Under the pieces are notes generated by a model, which had not been told where the DNA came from, ran no database searches, and saw only the letters and a program-made list of their open reading frames with translations. This document shows, in pieces, positions 22,292 to 34,723 of a DNA stretch of 64,000 nt. The stretch spans positions 620,001 through 684,000 of the forward strand of contig BSYQ01000011.1 in NCBI GenBank assembly GCA_030272585.1, given 5' to 3'. The DNA is from Bryopsis sp. KO-2023 (lineage: Eukaryota; Chlorophyta; Ulvophyceae; Bryopsidales; Bryopsidaceae). A program made the translations under genes and the position numbers. Position 1 is the first letter of the stretch, and each line of letters begins with the position of its first letter.

Positions 22292-24631
22292 ATGACAGGC
22301 TGCAATCCGCTGCGGCGCTCCACCCTCTCTGTTGCGTTTTCCCTTTTGCTATCATCAGCCGTGGCTTATGAAGACCGACGGGGAGACGAGGCCGGCGCCA
22401 TAGCTGGCGTCGGGTAAGAAAGCGACCAGTTCCCCTGCTTCTATCCATCATGCGAGTGACGCGATTCCCTCCCCCATTTCGATCATAGAACCCCCCTCCC
22501 CCCTAGCCCGCTCCAATGCATGCATCAATTCAAGAGCATATGGAAAAGGGGCTCAGAAAATGACTTTTCTTTGTGCATTGGGGGGCAGTGCTTTTTTTGC
22601 TCTTCTTGCAATTGGGATTTGTCTATGGAAATGGATAAGCGATTCCAATTGCGGTGATGATGATGATGATGATCGTGCTGATGATTATGTCACATACCCG
22701 GGTGAATCTGTGCGGAGTCGTACGGATGTTGTTCCTGTGAACCTAGGGCTGGTGAACATTTCTGCGGAGCGCATTTCGGATTGGAGAAATCATTTGGCCC
22801 CCAGTATGCTTTCCGGAAGGTGAACCAGACATGAAAAGGCAGAAACTTGAACGTTCTGCTCACCCTGGGTATTTAGAAAAATGAAAGATGAAGTGTAATG
22901 CATGGATCCAGTATCAGTTGGGGAGGAAATCACTGGACCTATCTGTGTGAATGGTGCTTGAGGCTATTTTTGGTACATCCTTCTTGAAAAAAAAAGACTT
23001 TCACTCCTAAAGAGCTGAAATCCTGGAAAGGGAAAGTGCAGTTTTAGGAAGTGGTATGTTAAAGATGATGGCCCTGGATTAACAGAAAGATAGGGTTCTC
23101 AAAACAAGTTTTACCGCTTGTGCAGATATAAAGGGAGCCGGGGGGGACCTCAGGGTCGCCTGAATGTTGAGTATGACCTCGTATTTGACGTCAATGGATC
23201 TATCCAAGGAACCATGAGCCCAAGGTTAGAAAATATGAAGGTGAGAGATTATTGTATCAAACTCAGGTGAAATTCTCCCAACTGTACATGGATGGAACCC
23301 CCCCTCCCTCTTTTACAGCAAGCCAAGCTTTCGATGACTGCAATCCAGTGTTCTGGATGAGTTTCTCATTCTTAGCAGCAACTGATGCCAGACATGGGGG
23401 CCAGTCATGTTGGGTGTGTATTTTGATGTTAGGTGCTAGGCTGGTACAATCCTAAGAGAAGAAGGTTTGAATGGGCAGAAGGAAATCATCAAAAACTCCG
23501 GGACAGTTTTGGAACCTCTGAGTCTTATGTACGAGAACTCACACGGATTTCAAATGTATTCTATCCAGGTGGGATGGCTGTGAACCATCACCAAAAAAAT
23601 TTGCAGAAAAAATGTTATTACTGGGATGGACACCAGTTTTCTTTTTTTAGGTACCATTGTGCATTGAATCTCCAGTCAGCGATTTTACCCCTTGCACAAA
23701 ACCTTCAATATTTACATATTCGTTTTCATTTGGTCAAGTTAGTGCTTTCCTAATCTCAAAAGATGATAAGCCAATTACATTTTTCATTTTTCCAAATCAT
23801 ATTTTGCACCTGTACTGCAATTTTTTGCTCGTTTGTGAACTCAAGATTGTTGCAGTGAAAAATGCGACTTTCAAAGCGGTAGAAGATCCCCCACTATTTC
23901 TATTTCGAACTTCCCCCAGGGTTTCTATAAGTTCTTGAGAGGACTTGTGTTAGTATTATCTGTGCAATGATTTCGTTTCAGGAAGGCTGAGGCATGCCGA
24001 GGTTTCAATGAGGGTTTTGGAAGGAAATTTAGGAATTCTCTCACTGACTGGAGAATACACCAGCTCAGATGGAACCCGAGGTGCAGTGCAAAAATCTCTT
24101 TCTAAATACTAGACCTTCGTCTACGTGAAAGCTTGTCTCTGAGAAAGAAACTGAAAATGATCGGTGTCTCTTTTCAGTGGTTTGACCACGTGCAGTTTTT
24201 TCAGTCTTCTCCGGCAGCCCCCCCCCCCAAAAAAAAAATAAATTAAGAAAATTAAAAAGAATGTCAAAATATGTCTGCATGATTTTTTAGGAAGGATTCA
24301 ATATCATCAGAACAAACCACCTTTCAACACATTGGAATTTTATCATTTGTCAGTCGAGGTTTTTTGCCCCCCGCCCCCCCTCCCCCTCCTGTGAAAAATT
24401 GGAGATGACTCTTCTTTTCTGATTAATTTTGGAGGAATCACACCAACTATTTTTTTGTGAAATCTGCTGTCAGGTGACCAGCAGTTGGTCTTCCAGCCAG
24501 CCCCACCTATTGCTCCAGCCTCATCTGATCGTGTTTGTGTTGAAATACCTCCATTATCGGCTCAACAGTCAGAATCGATGGAGACGAAGCTGTCGAGACT
24601 AGAACCCGCGCTGGAGAAAGAAGAGCTCTAA
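22292..24631 (+). CDS. Unrecognised membrane protein family, copy B
   Basis: This is the most intact-looking member. An ATG at 22292 opens a signal peptide (MTGCNPLRRSTLSVAFSLLL) in exon 22292-22413. Next come a membrane-helix exon to about 22820 (AFFALLAIGICLWKW, then a DDDDDD cluster and a GR end), the YKGSRGG...NMK exon (about 23126-23240), the GWYNPKRRRFEWAEGNH exon (about 23440-23569), the RLRHAEVSMRVLEGNLGILS exon (about 23984-24080) and the last exon (24476-24631) ending EKEEL. Introns are GT-AG. Copy B is more diverged from A and C than those are from each other. Function is unknown. The acidic C-terminal part has no catalytic motif that I recognise. Confidence 0.6.
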
Positions 24632-25239
24632 ATTTTGCTCAATATTTTTACATTAAATCGTGATGACTTCCAGGGCGGATTCTGAAAACTAAAACATGGG
24701 TTGAAATTTACCATGGGCACAGGGTTGCATTGGTGTCTTTTCACATATTTCTTGGGATGTACATGAAGTTTAAGTCATGGTTGGGCATGACTTAGGGATT
24801 AAAGCATAGGTTAATTATTTTAATTAGAATTAAGCAACAGGGTTGTGGTATTTCCTTGTGGTCATTTGGCAATCCAGACATCTCAGTGCCATGTTTTTCA
24901 TGTAACAATAGATATTCCACCACACACACAAAAAGCATCACAAGGAGATCAAAAGGAATTTTAAAAATCCAAGAAGATAATCGTGTATGCAGAAAATGGG
25001 TACAATTCTTAAGAGGTTCCCTTGAAGCTGAAAGCATTCACGCCCAATCTTAATTCAGGCTTCGACTTTGGGTATGTTTGAGAGGTATGCAGTTCGAATC
25101 CACGGGTGGACGATTGGAGAGTAGTGAACGGTGTGGAAAGCGAGGATGGGCACGAGGATGATGGTGCCCACGAACAGCTCATTGACTTGAAACAGTCGCC
25201 CGGTGTACAGCGTTCAACGATACGGACCACGGAACGTGC
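24632..25239. other. Spacer between tandem copies B and C
   Basis: No gene is supported in the left half. The right half (from about 25.1 kb) is open on plus and may belong to the 5' end of copy C. Confidence 0.35.
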
Positions 25240-25719
25240 GCGGAACCATGATGAGACACAAGATACCTGTCTGAGAGTCTACGTCCCTTCAAACTTCAGA
25301 TCGTTCGAGTTTTACACTCCTGTCGACGTCGAGTTGGGTCAGCCTCGATGTCGAGTGGATAAGTTCGAGCCAGATCTCTTTCAACACAACGAATTTTGAT
25401 CCCTCTTCCCGCAGAGTATCTCCAGAGGGAACACTCGCACAGGACCTGCCCATTGAATCACAGTTCTTGCTATTGATCAGTTTTGCGACCTTCTGCAGAA
25501 GATCTGGCGGGGTGTAAACCAGTAGAACCACACCGCGGTCGTTACTCAAATCGGTTTCCGGACCTCAATCCCCAGTCGGAAAGCGTAGCTTTGCGCCTTT
25601 GGGAAACCAGTTTTCTGCAAATGTATCGAAATGGTGCGGGTGTGTATCCTTTCGCATGTTTGAAACTTACACTTGGGGCACCATTTGCAACGAGGTTTTT
25701 CCCGACATCGTATCACAGG
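25240..25719 (+). pseudogene. 5' block of copy C, frame-disrupted relative to copy A
   Basis: The DNA aligns closely with the 5' block of copy A (RVYVPSN, then PEGTLAQDLPIESQFL, then QMYRNGA). Relative to A, C lacks one base near 25354 (AGTGGATA against AGTCGGATA) and has about 11 extra bases near 25495, so one of the two copies cannot use the same frame throughout. Whether C is broken or A is cannot be decided from this sequence alone. Confidence 0.4.
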
Positions 25720-27573
25720 CTGCGCCGCCAGCGATTTTTTGGGGCCCTCTACGCTTGCTGTTGTGTTTTTCCAATTTTTGATATCATCCGTGGCTGCTGA
25801 AGACGATGATATAGGAACCAAGGTGGCACTCAAAGTTGGCCTTGGGTAAGAAAGTACCGTTGCGCAACTTGCACTTGAAGTGCGTATTCTTCTCAGCAAC
25901 AAAAATCATTTTTGAGGCGATTTTCTTGCGGTTAAACAGAAGATTATTCCCCGACTGGACAGAAAGGCCTTACGTTGGTGTTTTCCTTCCTTCGAGGCCG
26001 TTCTGAACCCTGTCGCGATCACCGACCAGAAACAACCGGCATCAACTTCCCATCCATCGACCAGCACTTGGACGTAACCTAGAACGCACATACCTCGATG
26101 AAGGATCTATGTCTCTGGGCTTCCTGTGAAATCTGCACCGAAAGTGATGGTTTCTTTTTGCTCTGATGCAGGGGTTCTCTCATGTTGCTGGGTGTGTGTT
26201 GCAAACTGTACTGGCGGTCTTCTCATGATGACGACGTCCATGTGATTGCATATTCGAATGATATTTCAGTCCCCACACACGAAAACCCTGTTGTGAGAAC
26301 AGCACCGAAGCGCACCCCAAATCGATATCTTCGTGGAAATGCTGAGAGTGAGGCCCCCAAATTGCCATCCGGAAGGTGATCCACACAAGACAAGTACACA
26401 TCACAGATCACTGAGCATGGGCATCGTTTGGTGCTAAAAACTACCCCTTCAATCTTTGGAATCGGTATCTTCCACAATTGTCAAAGACATGCCAGCTTTT
26501 CTTGTTCTGTCTAGATATAAAGGAAGTCGTGGGAAATCTGGGGAGCGTGTGGATGTTGAGTACGACCTGACATTTGATCCCAACGGGCACGTCCGAGGAA
26601 CTTTGTACTCACAGCAGCTGAACATGGATGTGAGTTGTATTCCATTCCATTGTATTGATCTGAGGTCCTTCCTTTGTTCATGGGTGGAGCACCCTACCAA
26701 CACTAAATGAAGCTTTCCTCCAAACAAGAATCCATTTCCAGGTCCATCCTCCCTCAACAGCGCTTGTGCTGCCAGTACCAGCGATATCAGATTGGGTTGA
26801 GCATGTTTTAACCATATCTCAGGTGCAAGGCTGGTTCTGCCCCAATGAGGGCCAATTTGAATGGGCTGAAGGAACTCATGGAATATGCCAAAATTTTCAA
26901 CCATCTGAGCAATATTTCAAAATGCTTGTGGGTATTTACAAGGAGGAGTATTCAGGTATGACTAAACCCTTAAAACCTTGTCAGGATAAGATGGTCTATG
27001 GAACAGCATATAACATTTCCCATCAAAATTCTCACAGTCCCGAAGTTTTCATCAATCCACTCCCCGCACGATCTTGTGGTGTATTTTTATAAATAATTCC
27101 TTTTTTTTGCCTCATTGAGAGGAGTTGTGTTTGTGGGTGATGTACTCATTTGTTAGAGGTTATTGTTTCAGGAACCATGCGGCATGCCGAGGTTTCAATG
27201 AAGGTTGCAAAAGATGATTCAGGAATTCTCTCACTGGTTGGGAACTACAACAGCTCAGATGGAAGCCAGGGTATGCCACGAAATTTTCGAATGAAAATTC
27301 CCCTCATCAATGATTATATTTGTGATTAAAGAACTGCAGTGGTGTGTGCACTTTTTAGTGTATTTCTGGTGTACAACCACAGTTCCCTCTAAAGCGATGT
27401 GACTTCTGCTGTCAGGTGATCAACGGTTGATTTTTCAGCCAGACCCAGGTTCTGCTCCACACTCTTCCGATCCAGTCTGTATTGAAATGCCTCCATTGGC
27501 ACCTCAACCGTCCGAATCTTTTGAGACGAAAAACTCCAAACTGGAACCCACGCTAGAAAAAGAGGAGCTCTAG
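25720..27573 (+). CDS. Unrecognised membrane protein family, copy C
   Basis: Exons: to 25845 (signal-like LAVVFFQFLISSVAAEDDD), 26172-26375 (membrane segment SLMLLGVCCKLYW, then DDDVHV, ending KLPSGR), 26515-26629 (YKGSRGKSG...NMD), about 26830-26955 (GWFCPNEGQFEWAEGTH), 27172-27270 (MRHAEVSMKVAKDDSGILSL) and 27416-27573 (ends LEKEEL). Copy C is the near twin of copy A and lies in opposite orientation 25 kb away. The codon matching copy B's start is ATC here, so either an upstream exon supplies the start or the gene is dead. All downstream exons keep open frames and good splice sites, which argues for function or recent duplication. Confidence 0.6.
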
Positions 27574-30521
27574 CCTCAAATCAATTTTTTTTTTTTAATT
27601 TGGGTTTGAGAAAATGTCCAAAGTAGAGATGTATTTTCTCAATTTTTTTTGTGTAGAATCTGCCAAAATGTTTCAAAAATGTTTTTCATGCAGTACTTTT
27701 TTGTTTCTTTAAATGTTTCTCGAGTGTGCCCTCCATAACAGAGTCAACAGTTTTTCAAAAGGGTCAAAAAAAAGAGAAAAACGATATTTGTTGCAGGTTG
27801 ATGGAGAATCCAGTACTGTCTTTGTAATATATATATGTGATCAATGAATTATTTTCTGCTTAGGACTTTCCATCCACCATCCTGTGTTTAGTGATCACCA
27901 AATTAACACAAAAAGTTAAAGATCAGTTCATCACCAACAATGCAGTAGACTTCATAGATCATATCAGCTTTCAGTTCATCTCATAAGAAATAGTCTTCAT
28001 CCTTCTATTGAAGCAGTGCTGACCCAATGCAAAAATTTAATTAGTGTACCATCGGCATTAAATGAATACAGCTGAGCTGAGCCAAGAAATTCTTTAAAAA
28101 AAAGAAGTTGTATTGAAGTCCTTTGTAAAATATAAAATTTAATCTATATATTTTTTGAGGTTCAGTAATAACAAGATTAGGCAAGAAATTTTAGCAAATT
28201 GTAGAACCGGTTTTCAATTAATTAATTAATTAATGTTCTCTTCAGCACAATCAAGAGTAAAGAGCCAGACCAGTATTCGGCAAATGCATAGGACTTATGA
28301 AACACAGAACAACCCCCCCACACACACACAACACACACAACACAAAAAATATGAAGGGATGTGTATTACATATCCTTCAAAAAACAATACAACTTGTTTG
28401 AAAAAAAAATCGAGTTTTTAACTTGTATTTCTCTCTTTTTTTTTCCCATTTCATTCCTTTTTTCAAGTTTTTTTTTCTTGCTGGTCTATGGATCAGCACA
28501 AAACATATCATGTAATGCAAACTCTCGTGGTGAACCCTCTTCCCAAACCCCACCCCACCCCCAAAAAATTTTTTGTGCATCTCATATTGCTAAAATCACA
28601 TTTGAATACTAAGGAGGCAAATCTATGTGTTTTTTTTCTTCTCTTCCTCGGAAGGGGAAAAAAAACCCATTCAATCCAAATTCTCCCATAATGTCAAGAA
28701 TCATAACCCCATACTGACACTACAAGTATATTGTGTGCAACGCTTCTCTCTCTTCTGTGTTTTTTTTAACTTTTCTTTTTTTGAATGCCATTCCATCAAC
28801 TCCCCCTTTTTTCCCCAACAAGACAAAATACCACACTTAACACATCCATCTCAAAAAAAAAGGATTTTTGTATTTGTGTTTTTTTAAAAGTTCCCAGATG
28901 TAGAATGTGCTATTTTGCTGTAAAAACAGAGTGTGATTTCCACAACCCTGAGCTAAAAAAAAGCAGACGTTATGTAGGCCCCCCAAAAAAAACTCTTCCA
29001 TTTCTTCCTTTTTGTTTGATTTTCTTTTGTTGAATGCATATCTAATAATGCGCAAGACCACCTGCTCTAATGAAAAAATTTACCGACGTTCTTCCCGAAT
29101 TGAGCATTGAGATTCCCCCCCCCCCCTTATCATCGTTTCGTTTCTCTTTTCTTTTTGTTTTCCTTTTTTGTTTTTCAAATAGATATTTCCTTTCCTTGCT
29201 TTTATAGCTTGAGAATCTTTTCATTTTGGACCCAAAAAAAACGTAGACTGCTTTTATGAGCAGTTGACTGTAAACCAAGAAAGAAGTCCCCACCCCAGAA
29301 GCTGCCCCTTTTTTTAAGGAAACAACCATTCATCCTTTCTGGACAAATGAAAGCCCCCCCTCACTCTTTTTTGCTAACTCTTTTTTTCATCCCCCAGTTT
29401 CTTTCTGTTTCTTGTTTTTCTAGATCTGTGACCACACACTCACAAACCAAACCAATCATCTCGAATCGGAGTAAAAAAAAATGTCAGTTCTAACCACATA
29501 TTTGCAATTGCAACCAGTAACTTTCCTTTTTTTTCCACCCCCCCAAAGCTTTCGAAGGAAAAGCACCCAACACAATATACATCCCTCAACTTTTTTTTTT
29601 CCAACCTTTCCTAAATTCCAGGAAAAAATCAACAGATATCAATTAGATCCAGACTAACCCCTAAAAGTCCCAGGTCACAATAGTACACATATTTTGATCA
29701 CCCTGACCTCACACTTTTTGATGTACAGGTCACACTTCCCCCAGTCTTTGCGACATTTTTTTTTATACAGAAACATTTGAGCCAAAAAAAAGAACTCTGC
29801 AATCTTGACAATTCTTGATGATGATTTAAACCTTGGATCCTTTTAGACCTTGATTTGATTTGATTAACCTAAATATATATTTTTGTTCCTTTGGTCGCGA
29901 TAGAAATTTTTCCCAATTGGTTTTTCACCAAACCTTCTTGACAAACCCCTACGTGAAGTGAGGTTTTTCCACCCCTCCAATTCATAATTCTTTCTGCAGG
30001 GAAAATCTATAACTATTGACTCATTACTAATGAGCAAATCACACACACCTCGTGTGCGCTTTTCTTTTCCCCTTTTTTTTTGCATCCATTTCTGAAAGTC
30101 TTTTTTTTTTCTGGTTCCCTCTTGTTAAAAAAACATTGAATCTATCAAAAAAATTAGGTATCAAAAAATTTAGGTTTTCCACAAATATGTATCTGTATAT
30201 TTATGCACTACTCAAATCCTGCCATACATTTCTCAACATTTTTTTCCCCAAAAAAACAAAAAGCTGGAGGGGTCCAGAAAAATCCTTCAAGAATTTCCCT
30301 GCACCTCCTTCCATCTTTTTCACATCCACAGCTACTTATTCTTTTCCTTTTTTTTTTCATATTTGCTTCAGTGTGTTGGTCTGATATCTTTCACCACATG
30401 GTATGTGTTTCTCTTCTTTTCTTCTTTTTTTCTCTTTTTTTTTTCCGTTACATATGCAGATAGGAAAAACAAAAAACCGCTATTTTTAGCAATCGAGTGT
30501 TGTTTTCTTTTTTTTCTAACC
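27574..30521. other. AT-rich gene-poor stretch with homopolymer runs
   Basis: Nearly 3 kb with very many poly-A, poly-T and poly-C tracts, a CA-rich patch near 28318 and (TTAA)n near 28217. Open frames are short and low-complexity. I see no gene. The right end holds the 3' flank of the ankyrin gene. Confidence 0.5.
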
Positions 30522-33500
30522 TCAACCGAGGAGGCTTCTAAGCTTGGCCTTGGTTCCTGGAAGATCCAGCATAGCGAAGGGAGAAATATCCATTCCACGG
30601 CAGATGCATTGAAGGGGGGTCTTTGCCTTCTTATTCTTAATGCCCTTATCGGCCCCATACGAGGTGAGCACCTGAAAATCAGTAAAAACATGATGATGAG
30701 TAATGACATGGGTCATGTCTGTCAATGTGCAGTGTCGTTTTGATTAGTCAGGATAATTAAAACGGACATGCATTTCAACTCCCCCCTACCTCAACAAGAC
30801 CAATGTGACCTGCCAACGCTGCCAAATGAAGTGGGGTTTGCTTTGTGGAATTCTGTGCATTGACGTTGGCACCCGCACGAATAAGGATCTGATAATCCAC
30901 ACGCACACAGAAAGTCAATTCCACCACATTTCAAGAAAGCTCCACATTTAGACAGTTGTGGATGGAGATCGGCTTGCACAGCTGCGTACAGTGCAGAACA
31001 GAAATGTTTGATGTCGACTGTTCACTTACGTCTGCCAAAACTTCGTGGCCACTCCTTGATGCATGGTGAAGAGGGGAGCTCAAACCTTTAGTCATGGCCA
31101 TGACATTAGCACCATGTCCAATCAAGGCCTGCAATACAAAATCCACACACAGATGAAGTACTGACAGAAAAAATGAAACACAAAAAGCGTAAGAAAGTTT
31201 TGTTGGGTGGTATTTCGGGGTCTAGAACAAGCCAGACCTGAGCGACGTCGCCAGTTCCCCAGTATGCTGACGAATGCAATGGAGTTCCTCCAGTGCAGTC
31301 ACAGAGTTCCACGTTCGCACCAGCTTGAAGCAGAACCTGGCCAATCGCAACAGACGAAAACGTTGAAACAACCATCCTTCCTTGCAACCATTTCCTGGTA
31401 CGGGCGAAGGACCAAACGGGAAGGACAATACACATTTGAATGCGGGACCCTACCTGTGCCACTTTCAGGAATCCGAAATTCGCAGCGACATGCATAGGTG
31501 TGGACCCAACCCAGACTCGGCCGTTGAAATCGACCTCTCCAATGGTTTGGCCGTCGACCAACGCACCCCTTTGAATCAAAACCTGCATTGCCAACAAGTA
31601 AAATATCACGGCCATACACAAGCAAGGTATTTGTCCTATTCATCAAATGGTGGCAGAGTGGATGTACACAAACCTGGGCTGCTTCGGAGGCATCTGCTGC
31701 TGCCGCCCAGTGCAGAAGGGTCCAACCATTCTTGTCTAAGGCTTGAACGTCATGCCCCTCGTTGAGAAGCTGCACCATGCATTCGCAGTTATTCTCCCGG
31801 GCTGCGATAAACAACTCCTGTGCATCCAAAAAACAGATCAAGTCAAAAATCCGAAAGACAGGCACCAGTCAGACATGAAGGAAAAAAACAGGCACTCAGG
31901 AATCTACAAGGCAGGCATCAGTCAGGACGACGGGAAAGAGAAAGGGATACCCACCATCTGGTGCGGAAGACAAGGAATGGCAGGTGGTTCGACCATAGCG
32001 TCAGGTGCACGAAGACCAGGAAAGCGAGTGGCAGTGGGTGTGACAGGAGTCTTTCGTTGCGGCTGTTGCTGAGGCACCCAGTCGGTGAAAGATGATCGAG
32101 GCAGAAGAGAACACGCCTGCTCGCGGCAAGGGATGAGATTTTGGATGTCAGCCTGACATGCGACCAGTCTGTCCATGTCAAGCACTGCGATGGGCGTCTG
32201 GCAAACGAAAAACAAGAGCCCTTTGTTTTTGCTACTTGGTCTTGAAAAGGCCTGAACTAATTCCGCAGGCTAAACATGACCATATAAAAAAAACTTTGTT
32301 CCTTTTTCAAGGGGTGGGTTAGGGTGTTTCCATCCTCTATTGCCAGCGCCCAACATTCTACATGAAAAAGAATGCATGTTGCATATCGATTGTCAAAAGG
32401 AACTGCAGATTAAGAAATGATATTGGTTTCTCATGGCACTCACTTTCTGCCCTTCATCCCGCAACAGCAAATCGTCTTTCGCCATTCCGACGAACATGTC
32501 GGAGTAAGGCGGACTAGTGCTGAGAAGACTGCTGCCAAGGAGGCCGCCACTAAAACTCAGGGATCTAGTATCCCCAATATCGCGTTGCAAGAATCTATTT
32601 CCGAAAATTGATGTAGGTTCATTCAATATCTGTGGCAAGGCAGCAAAAAACAAAACACGTCAGCATCTCGTCCTAACACAGCCAAGCCTCGCACCACAAC
32701 CCCATGCATGGAAAACAAATGCATGGATTTGTTACCTGATCGTTTCTGATGGGTGTTCCCGGCAAAGACAAAGGTGCAGACAAGGGTCCAGAAAGAGGCG
32801 AAGAGGCCCCCAGACCCCAGACATCCATGGAAGGGGTCGATTTTCCACGGGCACCAGCGTTCACCAACAACTGCACCAACAAATTTAACCAACGGCTTCA
32901 GAGAGAGTCCAGACATCAGAACCCCGGAAATCAGACACCAAACACAGAGTAAAACAATCATCAGATATGCAGGTGAATATGGCAATCACCTGCGCCACAT
33001 CCAAGTGACCCCAGAACATGGCAGCATCCAAAGGAGTGCCACTGAGGTTGTCCAGGGCATTGACTTGCGCTCCAGCCTCTACCAAGATCTGCAGCCACAG
33101 AGTTCCGATCAGCAAACTCCGGAACAAAATCTGAAACAAGAAATGTGCACGACATGTGAATGCAGTTTTCGGAGTACCTGGGCGACAAGGAGACTGCCAG
33201 CAACTGCTGCAATATGAAGTGGGGTCAAGGAGGCCCAGATGAACATGCCGTTGAACTCAACCTTCTTCTGGGTCCTCGTCTCCAAAAACACTCCGCCTCC
33301 AAACTCGATCAGTGCCTTTTCGACAGAAAGGAAAAAAAAATCTTAAATAAAAACTACCTAATATCTACAATAACAGGCGAATACACACATGCATGCAGCA
33401 ATGAAAGAAACTGCATGCTGCCTCTGCATTGGAAAAAAAAATCGCCGGCTCACCCTGGCAACGTCGACATTGTTGGTGGCTGCTGCCCAGTGAAGAGCAG

Positions 33501-34005
33501 TCCAACCATTCTCATCCATAGAATCAAAACTGACACATTTGCGGAACACCCTGCTGGAAGGGTCTGGACTCATTGAGCCAGATGCCACACTCTGCAGCAA
33601 ACAAAAACAAAAATCCATTATAACGAAACGCCCAACAATATCAACACTAATCTGCTACAGCCAGCGAACACTTAACCGATGCCACATAAAAGGGTATGCC
33701 ATTCAAGAAACAGAAAAAGATATGGTATTACAGAAATATCCGCCCGAATGATGCAGCCGAGGGGTTCTTGCACTCACTTCCAAATCTGGGAACTGTCCTG
33801 ATCCCCAGTAAGCCATTTCTTTATATTCCAACTTTTGATTGTCCGTGACAGTGAGAGCCTCACTGACAGGATTCGATGAATGTCCCCTGAATACTGCACA
33901 AACACATATAAAAACCTTCAGAAAATCAATCCGCGAAACATTACCAAGGCCTACTTTTTCCTCAAACGGCAACCGCATCAAGCAGTGGGCAATCGGCGAA
34001 CGCAA
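30522..34005 (-). CDS. Ankyrin-repeat protein with two repeat clusters
   Basis: At least twelve exons on minus, most carrying one ankyrin repeat or less. Cluster 1: MDENGWTALHWAAATNNVDV (about 33510), TPLHIAAVAGSLLVAQ (about 33210), ILVEAGAQVNALDNLSGTPL (about 33050) and LLVNAGARG (about 32870). A disordered Ser/Pro-rich linker follows (about 32770-31960). Cluster 2: LDKNGWTLLHWAAAADASEA (about 31730), STPMHVAANFGFLKVAQ (about 31480), VLLQAGANVELCDCTGGTPL (about 31320), ALIGHGANVMAM (about 31120), ILIRAGANVNAQNSTKQTPL (about 30870) and VLTSYGADKGIKNKKAKTPL (about 30660), with the stop at 30522. The first repeats of the two clusters match each other in order, including an unusual insertion (EFNG / DFNG before the third-type repeat). 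The N-terminal exon is uncertain (33.7-34.0 kb). No enzymatic domain is seen. It is presumably a protein-interaction scaffold. Confidence 0.85.
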
Positions 34006-34723
34006 CAGAACTTTCTAACGACAAACACAACCCAGGGCGATGAACTAGCCGACGGATCCTCCAATTTGGAACGCGGAACAAAATGGCGAAAGGAAACTCT
34101 GCCAGCGGTCGTACAAGTCAAGTAGAACAGAGAACATAGGACGCAGTGGCGACGAGCCCTGCAGCAACTGGAAACCCAGCCCGCGGCGAAAGTGAAGGGA
34201 ATATTACACCCAAAGCTGCCGAGCCCACACTGGCATGCGACGACTTCCGGGCAGTGACGCCAACTGCCAAAGATCTAGCCGAAAGTCGCAATCAGAGCGC
34301 ACAGGATAATTCAGACGCGTCCCATCGCGGCGTGTTCTATTCTCCGCTCACGCACCACGCGAAACCAATCACAGCACTGCGGAATCACCGAAAAGGCCTC
34401 CACAAGAATCGAGATCTATAGATCCAGTACACCAACCTGTGTTCTTCACGCTGCGGTTGTAGCGTGAAAAAGAATTTCCCCCCTTCGAAGCAAATCGGAA
34501 CTCCGAGTTCGCTCCGTTCAAAAGATTTTCAATAAAAGATGGGTAAGACGCAGTTACTTTTGCGGCGCCGAAAAACACAAGCTTTTTGCGTGTGACGCCT
34601 TCGTCCCGTTCGACTTTGGGCGAAAGAGGTTGATACCACGAGAAAAGTGTTAAAACAATCGGATTCGAGAAAAATATCCCTTCACCCGCTCTTAAAATTC
34701 CTACAATAAAAACGCAGTCCGGT
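34006..34723. other. Intergenic, upstream of the ankyrin gene
   Basis: Open frames on both strands are unremarkable. This stretch probably contains the ankyrin promoter and 5' UTR. Confidence 0.3.
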
